Source: JAIBJN01 sp963748205 (GTDB lineage Bacteria; Actinomycetota; Thermoleophilia; Gaiellales; Gaiellaceae). Taken from it: a stretch of 64,000 nt of DNA. Positions 34,715-45,610 of the stretch are shown piece by piece. The first letter of the stretch is position 1, and every line of letters starts with the position of its first letter. The stretch covers positions 59,090 through 123,089 of the forward strand of contig CAVVIB010000016.1 in assembly GCA_963748205.1 (NCBI GenBank). Reading direction: 5' to 3'. The translations under genes and the position numbers were made by a program. The notes below the pieces were generated by a model, which was given only the letters and a program-made list of their open reading frames with translations, was not told the DNA's origin and ran no database searches.

Positions 34715-35545
34715 ATGAAGACCTCGGTGGCCTATCCGGGCCGCGACGGCGCGCACAGCGCCGCGGCCTGCGACCGTCTCTTCCCGGAGCGCGCCGAGCT
34801 CGTCTCGCTGCCGAGCTTCACCGCGGTCGTCGACGCGGCGGCCGAGGGGGACGTCTCGTTCGGCGTCCTGCCCATCGAGAGCTCGCTGTCAGGCCCGGTC
34901 AACGAGACGCACGATCTCCTCTACGAGTCGTCGCTCTCCATCACGGGCGAGACGATCCTGCCGATCCGCCACTCGCTCGTCGGCCCGGTCGTCGTTCCCC
35001 TCGAGGAGGTCCGGGTCGTCCGGTCTCATCCCGTGGCACTCGACCAGTGCCGCCAGCTGCTCGCCCGCATGCCCTGGGCGACAGCGATCGCCGCGGCGAC
35101 GACGGGCGACGCGGCACACGAGGTGGCCGAGAGAGGCGATCCGTCGGAGGCCGCGATCGCCAGCGACCGCGCCGCCGCGATGTACGGGCTGAACGTGATC
35201 GCGTCGGACGTGGGCGACCATCCGGAGGCGTACACGCGCTTCGTGGCGGTCGCGCCCTACACCCGGCTGGATCACGGGAGCGAGGCCTGGCGGACTGCGT
35301 TCTCCTTCGTGACCGACCACGAGCCCGGCGCGCTCCATCGCGCGATCGAGCCCTTCGGGCGCCACAAGCTCGACCTCGTCCAGCTCGTCTCGCGTCCGAT
35401 CCCCCGGACGCCCTGGCGCTACCGCTTCGACGCGGTCCTCGCCGGCCACCCGCTGGACCCGCTCGCCAACGAGACGCTGGCCGAGGTCAGCGGGCTCACG
35501 CGTGAACTGCGCGTCTTCGGCTCGTACCCGGCCTACGTGGCCTAG
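34715..35545 (+). CDS. pheA: Prephenate dehydratase (PheA type)
   Basis: 276 residues. Converts prephenate to phenylpyruvate for phenylalanine synthesis. Starts KTSVAYPGRDGAHSAAACDR. The periplasmic-binding-like catalytic lobes include GVLPIESSLSGPVNETHDLL, and the conserved Thr-Arg-Phe is in HPEAYTRFVAVAP. A C-terminal ACT domain (TAFSFVTDHEPGALHRAIEP to YRFDAVLAGH) provides feedback sensing. No fused chorismate mutase. Nine bases after ispH, probably the end of that transcript. Converges with the GNAT gene, stops overlapping. Confidence 0.92.
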   Translation: MKTSVAYPGRDGAHSAAACDRLFPERAELVSLPSFTAVVDAAAEGDVSFGVLPIESSLSGPVNETHDLLYESSLSITGETILPIRHSLVGPVVVPLEEVRVVRSHPVALDQCRQLLARMPWATAIAAATTGDAAHEVAERGDPSEAAIASDRAAAMYGLNVIASDVGDHPEAYTRFVAVAPYTRLDHGSEAWRTAFSFVTDHEPGALHRAIEPFGRHKLDLVQLVSRPIPRTPWRYRFDAVLAGHPLDPLANETLAEVSGLTRELRVFGSYPAYVA

Positions 35546-36462
35546 GCCGGCGCGCGCAGGCTCTTCTCGAAACGCGTGTGCTCGCGGGCGACCGTCATGC
35601 CGGCGCGCTCGTAGAGCTCCTTCGCGCCGGTGCGGTTCCACGAGTCGACGACGAGCCCGATCTCCTGGCGGCCGCGCCGCCGGAACTCGGCCATCGCCTG
35701 GCGGAAAAGGGCGGTTCCGAGCCCGCGGCGCCGCCAGTCGCGCGCGACGGCGAGCTGGCGGACCCAGCCTTCCTCCTCGTAGTTGGGACAGAGGACGCAG
35801 CCGACGATCTCACCGCCGGACTCGGCGATGAACCAGAGGCCGGGCTCGAAGGCCTCGCGGTCGATCATGAACGCCTGCCACTCCTCGAAGGACTCCGCGG
35901 TGTGGCGCTCGTTGTCGGCGAACGCATCCTGGACAAGGCGGAAGACGGCGCGCGAGTCTCGCTCCTGGTCGAAGGTGCGCACCCTGACGCCCTCCGGCCA
36001 CGTCGGCGGCGAGGGTGTGTCGCCGATCGGCATCGACATGCGCCAGTACGTGCGCACCGGCCGGTAGCCGCGAGCCGCGAGCAGCGAGGCGCCGCGCGCG
36101 TCGATCGACGTGATCACCTGGCCGAGCGTGAACTGCTCGCCGGGCGCGGCCCGTTCGAGGGCGCGGCGCTCCGACCATTCGAGGAGCGCCTCGCCGATGC
36201 CCTTGTCGCGGTGCCCGGGATGGACGTAGACGTCCACGTAGTCGTTGCGGATGAACGCCGCGTAGGCGACGATCGCATCGCCCTCGGCGACCACGACGGC
36301 GTCCTTCTCGAGGTCGAAGCCGGGCATGTGCCAGTCCGTGAGCAGGTCGTCGAGCTCGAAGTCGGGAGCGCCGAACTCGTCGATGTCGCAGGCGATGACG
36401 AGATCGGTGATCGCCCGGGCTTCGTCCTCTCGAGGAGCACGCGTGGTCATGGTCGCCTCCAT
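35542..36462 (-). CDS. Tandem-GNAT acetyltransferase (two domains)
   Basis: 306 residues made of two GNAT folds. Domain 1 (1-145): VVVAEGDAIVAYAAFIRNDY and the acyl-CoA loop VHPGHRDKGIGEALLEWSER. Domain 2 (160-306): FIAESGGEIVGCVLCPNYEE, VARDWRRRGLGTALFRQAMA and DSWNRTGAKELYERAGMTVA. This duplicated layout resembles mycothiol synthase (MshD) and related actinobacterial N-acetyltransferases, but nothing nearby supports mycothiol synthesis. Start at 36462 overlaps the thioredoxin stop by one base (TGATG); an in-frame ATG at residue 5 is also possible. Confidence 0.82.
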   Translation of the reverse strand: MEATMTTRAPREDEARAITDLVIACDIDEFGAPDFELDDLLTDWHMPGFDLEKDAVVVAEGDAIVAYAAFIRNDYVDVYVHPGHRDKGIGEALLEWSERRALERAAPGEQFTLGQVITSIDARGASLLAARGYRPVRTYWRMSMPIGDTPSPPTWPEGVRVRTFDQERDSRAVFRLVQDAFADNERHTAESFEEWQAFMIDREAFEPGLWFIAESGGEIVGCVLCPNYEEEGWVRQLAVARDWRRRGLGTALFRQAMAEFRRRGRQEIGLVVDSWNRTGAKELYERAGMTVAREHTRFEKSLRAPA

Positions 36463-37025
36463 CAGTAGAGGGCGGTCGCGAGCCGGCGACGGTAGCTGGT
36501 CGTGAGCGGGTGCTCCGGGCCGAGCTCCTCGAAGAGCGCGACCATGATCTGCCGGATCCGGTCCCGCACCTCTCCGTCGGCGCCGTCCAGCCCGGCGAGG
36601 AGCGTCTCGAGCACGCGCTCGTAGTCCTCCTCGGCGAGCGGGCCGTGGATCTCCGGGAACTCGCCGGAGGCCGTGAGCTCCTCGAGCAGGCGCTCGGAGG
36701 GCCGCGGGCCGGTGAGCTTGTCCAGAAATGCCTCGACCATGGTGGGCGAGAGCGACCCCACGAACTCGTCCACGACCTGGCCGTCGCGGAAGGCCTTCAC
36801 GTTCGGGATGCCCCTGACGTCGTAGCGCATCGCGAGGTCGGGATTGGCGTCGGTGTCGACCTTGGCGAGAACGACCCCGCCGTTCCGCTCCTCAACGGCC
36901 TTCTCGAGCACGGGGGTCAGCGTCTTGCAGGGGCCGCACCAGTCGGCCCAGAAGTCGACGATGACCGGCAGCCGCTTGGACTGCTCGATGACGTCCGTTT
37001 CGAAGGTGTCGGTGGTGACGTCCAT
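36462..37025 (-). CDS. Thioredoxin-TPR protein (CnoX/YbbN-like)
   Basis: 187 residues. A thioredoxin domain with the redox-active WCGPC in VDFWADWCGPCKTLTPVLEK and cis-Pro in VRGIPNVKAFRDG, then a short helical region (LLEELTASGEFPEIHGPLAE to FEELGPEHPLTTSYRRRL) typical of co-chaperone-type thioredoxins. Such proteins hold unfolded proteins for folding or protect them from over-oxidation. Fits between the deacetylase-like gene and the GNAT gene in a coupled operon. Confidence 0.87.
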   Translation of the reverse strand: MDVTTDTFETDVIEQSKRLPVIVDFWADWCGPCKTLTPVLEKAVEERNGGVVLAKVDTDANPDLAMRYDVRGIPNVKAFRDGQVVDEFVGSLSPTMVEAFLDKLTGPRPSERLLEELTASGEFPEIHGPLAEEDYERVLETLLAGLDGADGEVRDRIRQIMVALFEELGPEHPLTTSYRRRLATALY

Positions 37026-37026
37026 C

Positions 37027-37883
37027 TCAGGCGGCAGCGAGGACTGAGCCCACGAGCCCTGGCAGGGTCTGGGTGTTGTACCCGCCTTCGAGCACGAACG
37101 CTACCCGCTCGGACACGTTCAGCGTCAGCGCCGTCAGGGCCGCGAACCCCTCCTCGGTGGCCCGGAGCCCTCCGATCGGGTCTCCGGCGGCGGCATCGAA
37201 GCCCGCCGAGACGAGCAGGAGGTCGGGAGCGAACGCCTGGAGGGCCGGAAAGACGATCTGCTCGGCGGCTGCCGACGAGCTCGTCGTCGCCTGCTCCCTC
37301 CGGCGAGCGGCACGTTCAGCGTGGTCTCGTTCCCCTCGCCGGGCCCGCCCGAGCCGGGGTAGAACGGCCACTGGTGGAGGGAGGCGAAGAAGACGGAGCG
37401 GTCGTCCCAGAACGTGTCCTGCGTCCCGTTCCCGTGGTGGACGTCCCAGTCGAGGATCGCGACGCGCTCGAGCCCGAGCTCGCGCTGTGCGTAGCGGGCG
37501 GCCACGGCGACGTTGTTGAAGATGCAGAACCCCATCGAGCGCGCGGGCAGCCCGTGGTGGCCGGGCGGCCGGGCCAGCGAGAAGCCGCCGAGCTCGACCG
37601 CCTGGACCGCCGCCCCGGCGGCGAGAAGCGCGGCTTCGTACGTGGTCTCGGTGCAGATCGTGTCCGCGTCGAGCATCGTGGGACGGCCGCTCTCGGACAC
37701 CGCGCGCACGGCGTCGATGTAGTCGCGCTCGTGCACCGCCGCGATCTGGTCGACGGTTGCGGGCCGAGCCTCGACGAAGTCCGGGAACGCGTCGAGGAGC
37801 ACCGCGATCCGCTCCTGGCGCTCGGGGTGGCCGCCCGTGGGGTGGAGCGCCGCGAACGCCGGGTGGCTGACGACCGGTCTCAA
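37027..37883 (-). CDS. Histone-deacetylase-family hydrolase (AcuC/HdaH-like, frameshifted)
   Basis: Zinc-dependent deacetylase-superfamily protein of about 285 residues from a TTG start overlapping the previous stop (TTGA). Catalytic features: LARPPGHHGLPARSMGFCIF (paired His), the zinc Asp/His in RVAILDWDVHHGNGTQD, VSAGFDAAAGDP (second zinc Asp), and FVLEGGYN with the transition-state residue region. At least one indel lies near 37280-37310, between LNVPLAGG and AAEQIVFPALQAF. Bacterial members remove acetyl or aminoalkyl groups from small amines or proteins. Confidence 0.83.
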
Positions 37884-38638
37884 CCGGCCGGCTGCGAGAC
37901 GACTTGCTGAATCAGGCCGCCGTCCACGACGAAGCTGGCCCCGCTGACGTACGAGGAGGCGTCGCCTGCGAGAAAGGAAACGACCGCCGCGACCTCGACC
38001 GGCGTGCCCGGGCGCCCCAGCGGGATCTCGCCGCTCAGGCTCTCGGCCTCGACGTTCCGTTCGGTGGCGATTGCCCCCGGGGCGACGGCGTTCACCCGGA
38101 TCTCGGGCGCGAGCTCGACCGCGAGCGCGCGGGTCAGCATCCCAAGTGCGGCTTTGGCGGCCGAATACAGCGCCAAACCGGGGCGCGGCACATGCTCATG
38201 GACGCTCGTGACGTTGACGATCGAACCGCCGCCCTGTTGCCGCATCGGCTCGGCGGCGGCGACCGACAGGAGGAACGCCGCCCGGACGTCGACTGCGAAG
38301 ACCGCGTCGAAGTCCTCGGCGGTCGCTTCGAGTGCGGGCTTCGCGGGAGAGATGCCCGCGTTGTTCACGAGCACGTCGACGCGGCCGAGCTTCTCGACAA
38401 CCTCCTCGACCAGGCGCTTTGACGCAGCGGGATCCGAGAGGTCGGAGGCGACCCAGGCGGCGGCACCGTTGGCTTCGATCTCCTCGAACCGGGCCCGGTC
38501 GTCGGCGTCGTCGCCGTGCGTGTGGAACCCGAGCGCGAATCCGTCGTGCTGGAGTCGGTGTGCGACGGCGAGCCCGATGCCCGTCGACGCGCCGGTGACG
38601 AGGGCGACCCGCTCCACTTCCGAAGCCTGCCCGGTCAT
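37880..38638 (-). CDS. Short-chain dehydrogenase/reductase
   Basis: Full-length classical SDR of 252 residues. Cofactor motif VTGASTGIGLAVAHRL, NNAG in VDVLVNNAGISPAKP, catalytic Ser in IVNVTSVHEHVPRPG, YSAAK (Tyr-Lys), and VAPGAIATERN. The GFHTHGDDADDRAR segment after the second strand lacks an acidic residue at its end and favours NADP(H). Substrate unknown; FabG-like members act on 3-oxoacyl or alpha-keto compounds. Coupled on both sides by ATGA and TTGA overlaps. Confidence 0.88.
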   Translation of the reverse strand: MTGQASEVERVALVTGASTGIGLAVAHRLQHDGFALGFHTHGDDADDRARFEEIEANGAAAWVASDLSDPAASKRLVEEVVEKLGRVDVLVNNAGISPAKPALEATAEDFDAVFAVDVRAAFLLSVAAAEPMRQQGGGSIVNVTSVHEHVPRPGLALYSAAKAALGMLTRALAVELAPEIRVNAVAPGAIATERNVEAESLSGEIPLGRPGTPVEVAAVVSFLAGDASSYVSGASFVVDGGLIQQVVSQPAG

Positions 38639-39705
38639 GCGCGGGCGCGAACGTGCGTGGGCCCGATGTCGGCCGGGGTCGGGCAGCCGAGCAGGATCTG
38701 CGCGAGCCGGATCTCGTCACGCAGGATCTCGAGCACGTGACGCGCGCCTTCCTCCCCCGCGGCCGCAAGGCCCCAGAGGGCGGGGCGCCCGATGAAGACG
38801 GCGCGTGCGCCGAGCGCGAGCGCCTTGGCGACGTCGGTGCCGCGCCGGATGCCGCCGTCGAGGTAGACCTCCGCGCGTCCCGCGACGACCTCGGCGACCT
38901 CGGGCAGGACGTCGAGCGTGGCGGGCACGCCGTCGAGCTGCCGGCCCCCGTGATTGGAGACGACGAGGCCCGACGCGCCGTGCTCGCACGCGAGCGACGC
39001 GTCCTCGGCGGTCAGGACACCCTTGACGACGAGCGGGAGGTCGCACTCCGAGCGCAGCCACTCGAGGTCGCGCCACGTGAGGCTTGTGTCCACGATCTCC
39101 CCGAGCGCGTCGTGGAAGTAGTCGCTGCCCACGAGCGTGCGGGGGAGGTTCGGCATGGGGAGGTCGTCGGGGAGGTTGAAGCCGCTGCGGAGGTCGCGCT
39201 CGCGTGGCCCCGCTGTCGGCAGGTCGACCGTGAGGACGATCGCCCCGAAGCCGTTGCCGGCCGCCTCGGCGACGAGGTCGCGCGTGAAGTCGCGGTCGCG
39301 CGACCAGTAGAGCTGGAACCACCGCTTCGCCTCGGGCGCACCTTCGGCGAGCTCAGCAGGCCGCACGCTTCCGAGGCTCGAGAGGGTGTAGAGCGTGCCG
39401 ACGGAGGCTGCCGCGCGCGCCAGCGCCGGCTCGCCATCCGGGTGCGCGACGCGCTGGAGCGAGGTGGGGGCGACCATGAGCGGCATGGCGATCTCGGTCC
39501 CGAGCACTGTCGTCGCGGTGCTGACGGAGCTGACGTCCACAAGCATCCGGGGGCGCAGGAGCACGCGGCCGTAGGCCGCGCGGTTCTCCCGCAGCGTCAC
39601 CTCGTCCCCCGCGCCGCCGACGACGTAGCCCCAGTACCCGGGCTCGGCGCGCTCCTCGGCGAGCCGCTCGTAGTCGGCGCAGGTGATCGGCCGCGCCTCG
39701 CTCAA
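38635..39705 (-). CDS. FMN-dependent alpha-hydroxyacid oxidase/dehydrogenase
   Basis: TIM-barrel flavoenzyme of 356 residues, family of lactate and glycolate oxidases. YWGYVVGGAGDEVTLRENRA near the N terminus, the FMN segment LMVAPTSLQRVAHPDGEPAL, the catalytic Lys in PLVVKGVLTAEDA, and the active-site His-Arg pair in GLVVSNHGGRQLDG. TTG start at 39705 overlapping the exonuclease stop (TTGA); a longer frame to 39753 would run inside that gene. Oxidises a short 2-hydroxyacid; a second route to glyoxylate (glcDEF) lies 5 kb away. Confidence 0.88.
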   Translation of the reverse strand: MSEARPITCADYERLAEERAEPGYWGYVVGGAGDEVTLRENRAAYGRVLLRPRMLVDVSSVSTATTVLGTEIAMPLMVAPTSLQRVAHPDGEPALARAAASVGTLYTLSSLGSVRPAELAEGAPEAKRWFQLYWSRDRDFTRDLVAEAAGNGFGAIVLTVDLPTAGPRERDLRSGFNLPDDLPMPNLPRTLVGSDYFHDALGEIVDTSLTWRDLEWLRSECDLPLVVKGVLTAEDASLACEHGASGLVVSNHGGRQLDGVPATLDVLPEVAEVVAGRAEVYLDGGIRRGTDVAKALALGARAVFIGRPALWGLAAAGEEGARHVLEILRDEIRLAQILLGCPTPADIGPTHVRARA

Positions 39706-40547
39706 GCCTCGGCCTTCTCCCGCATGCGCTTGGCGAGGTTCGCGAGGCCCCACGACTCGGCGAGCGCGCTTCCGGCCTCCCAGTCGGGGTCCGTGTCCGG
39801 CATGTCCGGGACCTTGGCGTCGGCCTGGAGCGTCGTGATCTTCAGGTAGTCGCGCAGCGCGTCGGCCTGGTCCGGGAAGCCGCCGGCCTCGAGGCAGGCC
39901 TCCAGCGAGCCGTACTTGGCGAGGAGACTCGCGGCCCGGCCGGGGCCGATGCCCTTCGCGCCCGGAATGCGGTCGGAGGGGTCGCCGCGCAGGGCGACGA
40001 AGTCCGGCACGAGCTCCGGTGCGACTCCGTAGATCTCCTTTACCTCCTTGGGCCCGACGCGCACGAGCTCACGCTGTCCGGGCTTGGGGCGCAGGATCGT
40101 CGTGTGCTTGCTGGCGAGCTGGTAGAGGTCGCGGTCGTTGGTGAAGACCAGCGTCTTGCCCCCGCGGGCCTCCTCCTCCCGCACGGCGACGCCCAGGAAA
40201 TCGTCCGCCTCGTAGCCGTCGGCCTTCGCCCACTGGAACCCGAGCGTGCCCACGAATTCGGGCAGCTTGTCGAGCTGCGAGGTGAGCACGGGCGGGAAGT
40301 CGCGGCCCGACTGATATTCGGGCAGGAGCGCGGTCCGGTAGGTGGGAACCCCTATGGAGTCGAATCCCACGAAGACCGTGCGCGGATTCTCGTCCTCCAA
40401 CGCCCGCAGGAGCATGTTGGCGAAGCCGACCAGCATGTTCGCCTGGTTCCCCGCCCCGTCCTTGATCGAGGAGGGGAGCGCGTGGAAGGCTCGATGCGCG
40501 AGGTTGTCGCCGTCGATGGCCAGGAGAGGTCTCAAGTCCATGTCCAT
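39702..40547 (-). CDS. Stand-alone 5'-3' exonuclease (PolA N-domain/FEN family)
   Basis: 281 residues. The FEN-type nuclease has AIDGDNLAHRAFHALPSSIK, VFVGFDSIGVPTYRTALLPE, the metal-site DGYEADDFLGVAVREEE and TNDRDLYQLAS, and the helix-three-turn region VPDFVALRGDPSDRIPGAKGIGPGRAASL that grips DNA. It removes RNA primers or 5' flaps; here it is encoded apart from polymerase I. First gene of a six-gene leftward operon; its start lies 25-34 bases from divergent topoisomerase III, so promoters must overlap. Confidence 0.88.
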   Translation of the reverse strand: MDMDLRPLLAIDGDNLAHRAFHALPSSIKDGAGNQANMLVGFANMLLRALEDENPRTVFVGFDSIGVPTYRTALLPEYQSGRDFPPVLTSQLDKLPEFVGTLGFQWAKADGYEADDFLGVAVREEEARGGKTLVFTNDRDLYQLASKHTTILRPKPGQRELVRVGPKEVKEIYGVAPELVPDFVALRGDPSDRIPGAKGIGPGRAASLLAKYGSLEACLEAGGFPDQADALRDYLKITTLQADAKVPDMPDTDPDWEAGSALAESWGLANLAKRMREKAEA

Positions 40548-40556
40548 TCTTGCCGT

Positions 40557-40571
40557 TTAGCGCGTTGCTAA
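40557..40571. repeat. Inverted repeat between divergent exonuclease and topoisomerase genes
   Basis: TTAGCGCGTTGCTAA has 5-base arms (TTAGC/GCTAA) around GCGTT. It occupies most of the tiny gap between the two divergent starts. A similar element, TTAACGCGCGGTTAA, lies after the topoisomerase gene at 42847. Possible shared regulator site; evidence is only symmetry and position. Confidence 0.35.
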
Positions 40572-40581
40572 CGTGATTCCA

Positions 40582-42819
<2,238 letters not shown>

Positions 42820-42820
42820 A

Positions 42821-42836
42821 CGCGCGAAAAGGCGCG
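42821..42836 (+). terminator. GC-rich hairpin after topoisomerase III
   Basis: CGCGC-GAAAAG-GCGCG starts two bases after the stop codon. The stem is five base pairs with a purine loop and no T-run, so termination would be weak or Rho-assisted. Confidence 0.35.
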
Positions 42837-42846
42837 AATCGCTCCA

Positions 42847-42861
42847 TTAACGCGCGGTTAA
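42847..42861. repeat. Inverted repeat downstream of topB
   Basis: TTAACGCGCGGTTAA, 5-base arms (TTAAC/GTTAA) around GCGCG, resembling the element at 40557-40571. Lies in the 177-base gap between topB and the sigma factor. Confidence 0.3.
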
Positions 42862-42864
42862 GAC

Positions 42865-42945
42865 ACCCATCTGTGGGTAGGCCGACGAGGGAATGCATCG
42901 TAAAGTGAGAACGTTCCATTGGGTGGAGCCGCATAAATCCCACCC
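42865..42945 (+). promoter_or_regulatory. Structured leader upstream of the sigma factor
   Basis: Two hairpins can form: ACCCA-TCTG-TGGGT (42865-42878) and GGGTGG-N13-CCACCC (42921-42945). Between them are an isolated GAACGTTC palindrome (42909-42916) and TAAAGT (42901-42906), a possible -10 without a good -35. AGGACAGG (about 42980) is the likely ribosome-binding site. Where transcription starts is unclear. Confidence 0.35.
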
Positions 42946-42996
42946 TGCCGTGCAATCCGTGCTGCCCTCGTTTAGCGAAAGGACAGGCAGAAAGAC

Positions 42997-44046
42997 TTGA
43001 GCCAGAACTCCGTGCACGACGTTCTTGACACCCAGGCGGGCCGCCACCTCATCGAGGCTGCTGAAGAGCGCGGCTACGTCGAGCCTGCAGAGATCGAGGC
43101 GCTCGCCCTCGAGCTCGACCTCGGCGACGAGGAAGTCGCAGAGGTCACGCACGAGCTCGAGACCATCGGCCTGGAAATTGGCGCTCCCGCCGAGGAGGCG
43201 GTCGAAGTTGCCCCGCCCGAGCCCGTTCAGGGGGCGGGCGACAGCCTGCAGCTCTTCCTCGCCGACGTCGGTCGCCACAAGCTTCTGACGGCCGCCGAGG
43301 AGGTCACGCTCGCGAAGGAGATCGAGAAGGGCAACCTGCTCGCGAAGCGCCGCATGATCGAGTCGAACCTCCGCCTCGTCGTCTCCATCGCCAAGGGCTA
43401 CCGCGGCCTCGGCGTCCCCTTCCTCGACCTGATCCAGGAGGGCACGCTCGGGCTCAACCGCGCCGTCGAGAAGTTCGACTGGCGCCGCGGGTTCAAGTTC
43501 TCCACGTACGCGACCTGGTGGATCCGCCAGTCGGTGCAGCGCGCCGTCGCCAACAACGCGCGCACGATCCGCGTTCCCGTCCACGTCGTCGAGCGCCAGC
43601 AGAAGCTCGGCCGGGCCGCCCGCCGGCTCGAGGTCGAGCTCGGGCGCGACGCCACGCGCGAGGAGCTCGCGGAGGCCACCGGCCTGCCGGTCCAGCACGT
43701 CGAGGAGGCGCTCTCCGCCGCCCAGGCGTCCGTCTCGCTCAACCAGAGCGTGGGCTCGGACGACGAGGGCGAGCTGGGCGATCTCTTCGCCGACCGCGAG
43801 GCCGCCGACCCGTTCGAGGAGGCCGAGGAGTCGCTGCGCAAGCAGGGCGTGCGCAAGGCACTCAACGCGCTCCCCGAGCGCGAGCGTCGCATCCTCGAGC
43901 TGCGCTTCGGCTTCGAGGGCGACCCCTGGACGCTCGAGGCGATCGGCGCCGAGCTCGGGCTCACGCGCGAGCGCGTCCGTCAGCTCGAGGGCCAGGCGCT
44001 CCAGCGCCTCGCGGCCCTGCGCGAGCTCACGTCTGTCGCGGCCTAG
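42997..44046 (+). CDS. Primary-type RNA polymerase sigma-70 factor
   Basis: 349 residues from a TTG start. A short sigma-1.1-like helical region opens it (VHDVLDTQAGRHLIEAAEER). Region 1.2/2 follows with DSLQLFLADVGRHKLLTAAEE, NLRLVVSIAKGYRGLGVPFLDLIQEGTLGL and KFSTYATWWIRQSVQRAVANNARTIRVPVH, which includes the -10 reading residues. Region 3 is GRAARRLEVELGRDATREEL. Region 4 is LPERERRILELRFGFEGDPWTLEAIGAELGLTRERVRQLE, for -35 recognition. All regions of group 1/2 sigmas are present. It is short for a group 1 sigma, so either the housekeeping factor or a close paralogue (SigB/HrdB-type). Confidence 0.9.
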   Translation: MSQNSVHDVLDTQAGRHLIEAAEERGYVEPAEIEALALELDLGDEEVAEVTHELETIGLEIGAPAEEAVEVAPPEPVQGAGDSLQLFLADVGRHKLLTAAEEVTLAKEIEKGNLLAKRRMIESNLRLVVSIAKGYRGLGVPFLDLIQEGTLGLNRAVEKFDWRRGFKFSTYATWWIRQSVQRAVANNARTIRVPVHVVERQQKLGRAARRLEVELGRDATREELAEATGLPVQHVEEALSAAQASVSLNQSVGSDDEGELGDLFADREAADPFEEAEESLRKQGVRKALNALPERERRILELRFGFEGDPWTLEAIGAELGLTRERVRQLEGQALQRLAALRELTSVAA

Positions 44047-44126
44047 CCGGGCCACGATCCAGGTCTGAACGAGGGCAGCCGTCCTCCGTCGGCCGGCGCG
44101 CGTCGTCGGTATTCCGGAGGAGCGGC

Positions 44127-44158
44127 GGGGCGGAGCCCACCGCATGGGGATCCGCCCC
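44127..44158 (+). terminator. Long stem-loop after the sigma gene
   Basis: GGGGCGGA and TCCGCCCC form an 8-base stem, with an inner CCCA/TGGG stem, 81 bases after the sigma stop. No T-tract follows, so it may act with Rho or as a bidirectional boundary. The whole 310-base gap 44047-44356 otherwise shows no credible gene, tRNA or repeat; short frames on the minus strand there lack a ribosome-binding site. Confidence 0.5.
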
Positions 44159-44356
44159 GGCCTGTCGCCGGCCAATGCCCCCGCCGCAACGGGGCCGGCC
44201 GGCAGACCTGTTTCGAGTATCGGGCACAGAGGCTCGCTTGATCCATCCCCCGGTGGTTGGTTCACCGCCCCACTTGACGTGCTCTCCGTAGTCCTCCGGC
44301 TGGCCAGCGCGGATGTGGCAATGCAGGACTTGACCCCGGGGCGTGGCCGGAGGGGT

Positions 44357-45610
44357 TCAGCGACGCGCGCGGGCGAGCAGCTCGCCGGCGGCGACGCCGC
44401 GGAGCGACGCGTCCAGGAGCTCCACCGGGTGGAGCGCCGGGAGCGGTCGTCCTGCTCGCCGGAGTTCTGCACTCACCTGGACGAGGCAGCCGGGATTGGC
44501 GGCCGCGTAGGCGTCTGGCTCGACGGCCAGGACGCGTTCGGCCTTGCGCCGCCCCAGCTCGTTCGCGGCGTGCGGTTGCACGAGGTTGTAGATCCCTGCG
44601 CTGCCGCAGCAAAGCGCCTGATCCCCCGGCTCGGCGAGGACGAGGCCCGGGACACGCGCGAGCACGGCCCGTTGCTCCGCTCGCACGCCCTGCGCGTGAG
44701 CGAGATGGCAGGGGTCCTGGAGCGCGACTCGGAGCGCGAGCGGTTTCGGCTCCACGCGTGGCGCGAGCCCGGCGAGGAGCTCGGAGACGTCTCGCGCACG
44801 CGCAGAGAAGGTGACCGCCCGCTCACCGTAGATGGGGTCGTCGGCAAGCAGATGCGCGTAGTCCTTCAGATTCGAGCCGCAACCGGCGGCATTGGAGACG
44901 ACGAGATCGACGCCCGTTTCTTCGAACACGTCGATCGCCCGGCGGGCATCCTCGAGACCCCGGTCGTGCCGCCCGGCGTGCATCGCCAGGGCGCCGCAGC
45001 AGCCCTGGGCTCGAGGGGCGACGACCTCGAACCCGTACGCGGCGAGGACGCGGGCCGTGGCGGCGTTCACGTCGCCGAAGAGGACACGCTGGACGCAGCC
45101 GCTCAGCAGGCCCACGCGGCCGATACGCTCGCCGACCGGCTTCGTGAGCTCGGGCGCCGCGGCTCCCGAGCGCCAGGCTGGCGCCAGGTCGGCCAGCGGG
45201 CTCAGGAGACCGGGCAACGGCAGCCTTCGCCCCAGCGGAGCAAGCCTCAGGGCGGCCCGCAGCCTGCGTGGATGCGGGACGACCGCCAGGATGGCCGAGC
45301 GAAGAGCGCGCTCGCGACGTGGGCGCGGATACTCCCGCTCGATCGTCGCGCGCGTCTGCTCGATCAGCCGGTCGTACCGAACGCCCGACGGGCACGAGGT
45401 GACGCAGGCCATGCAGCCGAGGCAGCGGTCGAAGTGCTCGACGACCGTCGGGTTGAGTCGCAGCGTCCCGTCCGCGAGCCCCTCCATCAGGTAGATGCGC
45501 CCTCGTGGAGAGTCCATCTCCTCGTGCCAGAGACCCCACGTCGGACACGTCGGCAGGCAGAAGCCGCAGTGCACGCAGGTGCTGATGAGCTCCCGGTCGA
45601 TGGCCGTCAC
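44357..45610 (-). CDS. glcF: Glycolate oxidase iron-sulphur subunit GlcF
   Basis: 417 residues. Two 4Fe-4S motifs at the N terminus (CVHCGFCLPTCPTW and CLGCMACVTSCPSG), then two CCG domains with SGCVQRVLFGDVNAATARVL, GCCGALAMHAGRH and LQDPCHLAHAQGV, ending LCCGSAGIYNL. It passes electrons from the flavin subunits to the membrane. GTG start at 45610 overlaps glcE's stop (GTGA). Third gene of the glcDEF operon, which oxidises glycolate to glyoxylate. Confidence 0.9.
   Translation of the reverse strand: MTAIDRELISTCVHCGFCLPTCPTWGLWHEEMDSPRGRIYLMEGLADGTLRLNPTVVEHFDRCLGCMACVTSCPSGVRYDRLIEQTRATIEREYPRPRRERALRSAILAVVPHPRRLRAALRLAPLGRRLPLPGLLSPLADLAPAWRSGAAAPELTKPVGERIGRVGLLSGCVQRVLFGDVNAATARVLAAYGFEVVAPRAQGCCGALAMHAGRHDRGLEDARRAIDVFEETGVDLVVSNAAGCGSNLKDYAHLLADDPIYGERAVTFSARARDVSELLAGLAPRVEPKPLALRVALQDPCHLAHAQGVRAEQRAVLARVPGLVLAEPGDQALCCGSAGIYNLVQPHAANELGRRKAERVLAVEPDAYAAANPGCLVQVSAELRRAGRPLPALHPVELLDASLRGVAAGELLARARR

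Noticed and set aside
42909..42916. GAACGTTC as a LexA/SOS box upstream of the sigma factor
   Set aside because: Actinobacterial LexA sites need four bases between GAAC and GTTC; here the halves are adjacent.
44047..44356. tRNA or small gene in the gap after the sigma factor
   Set aside because: No T-loop (GTTCRA) with matching acceptor stem on either strand; short minus-strand frames lack start signals.
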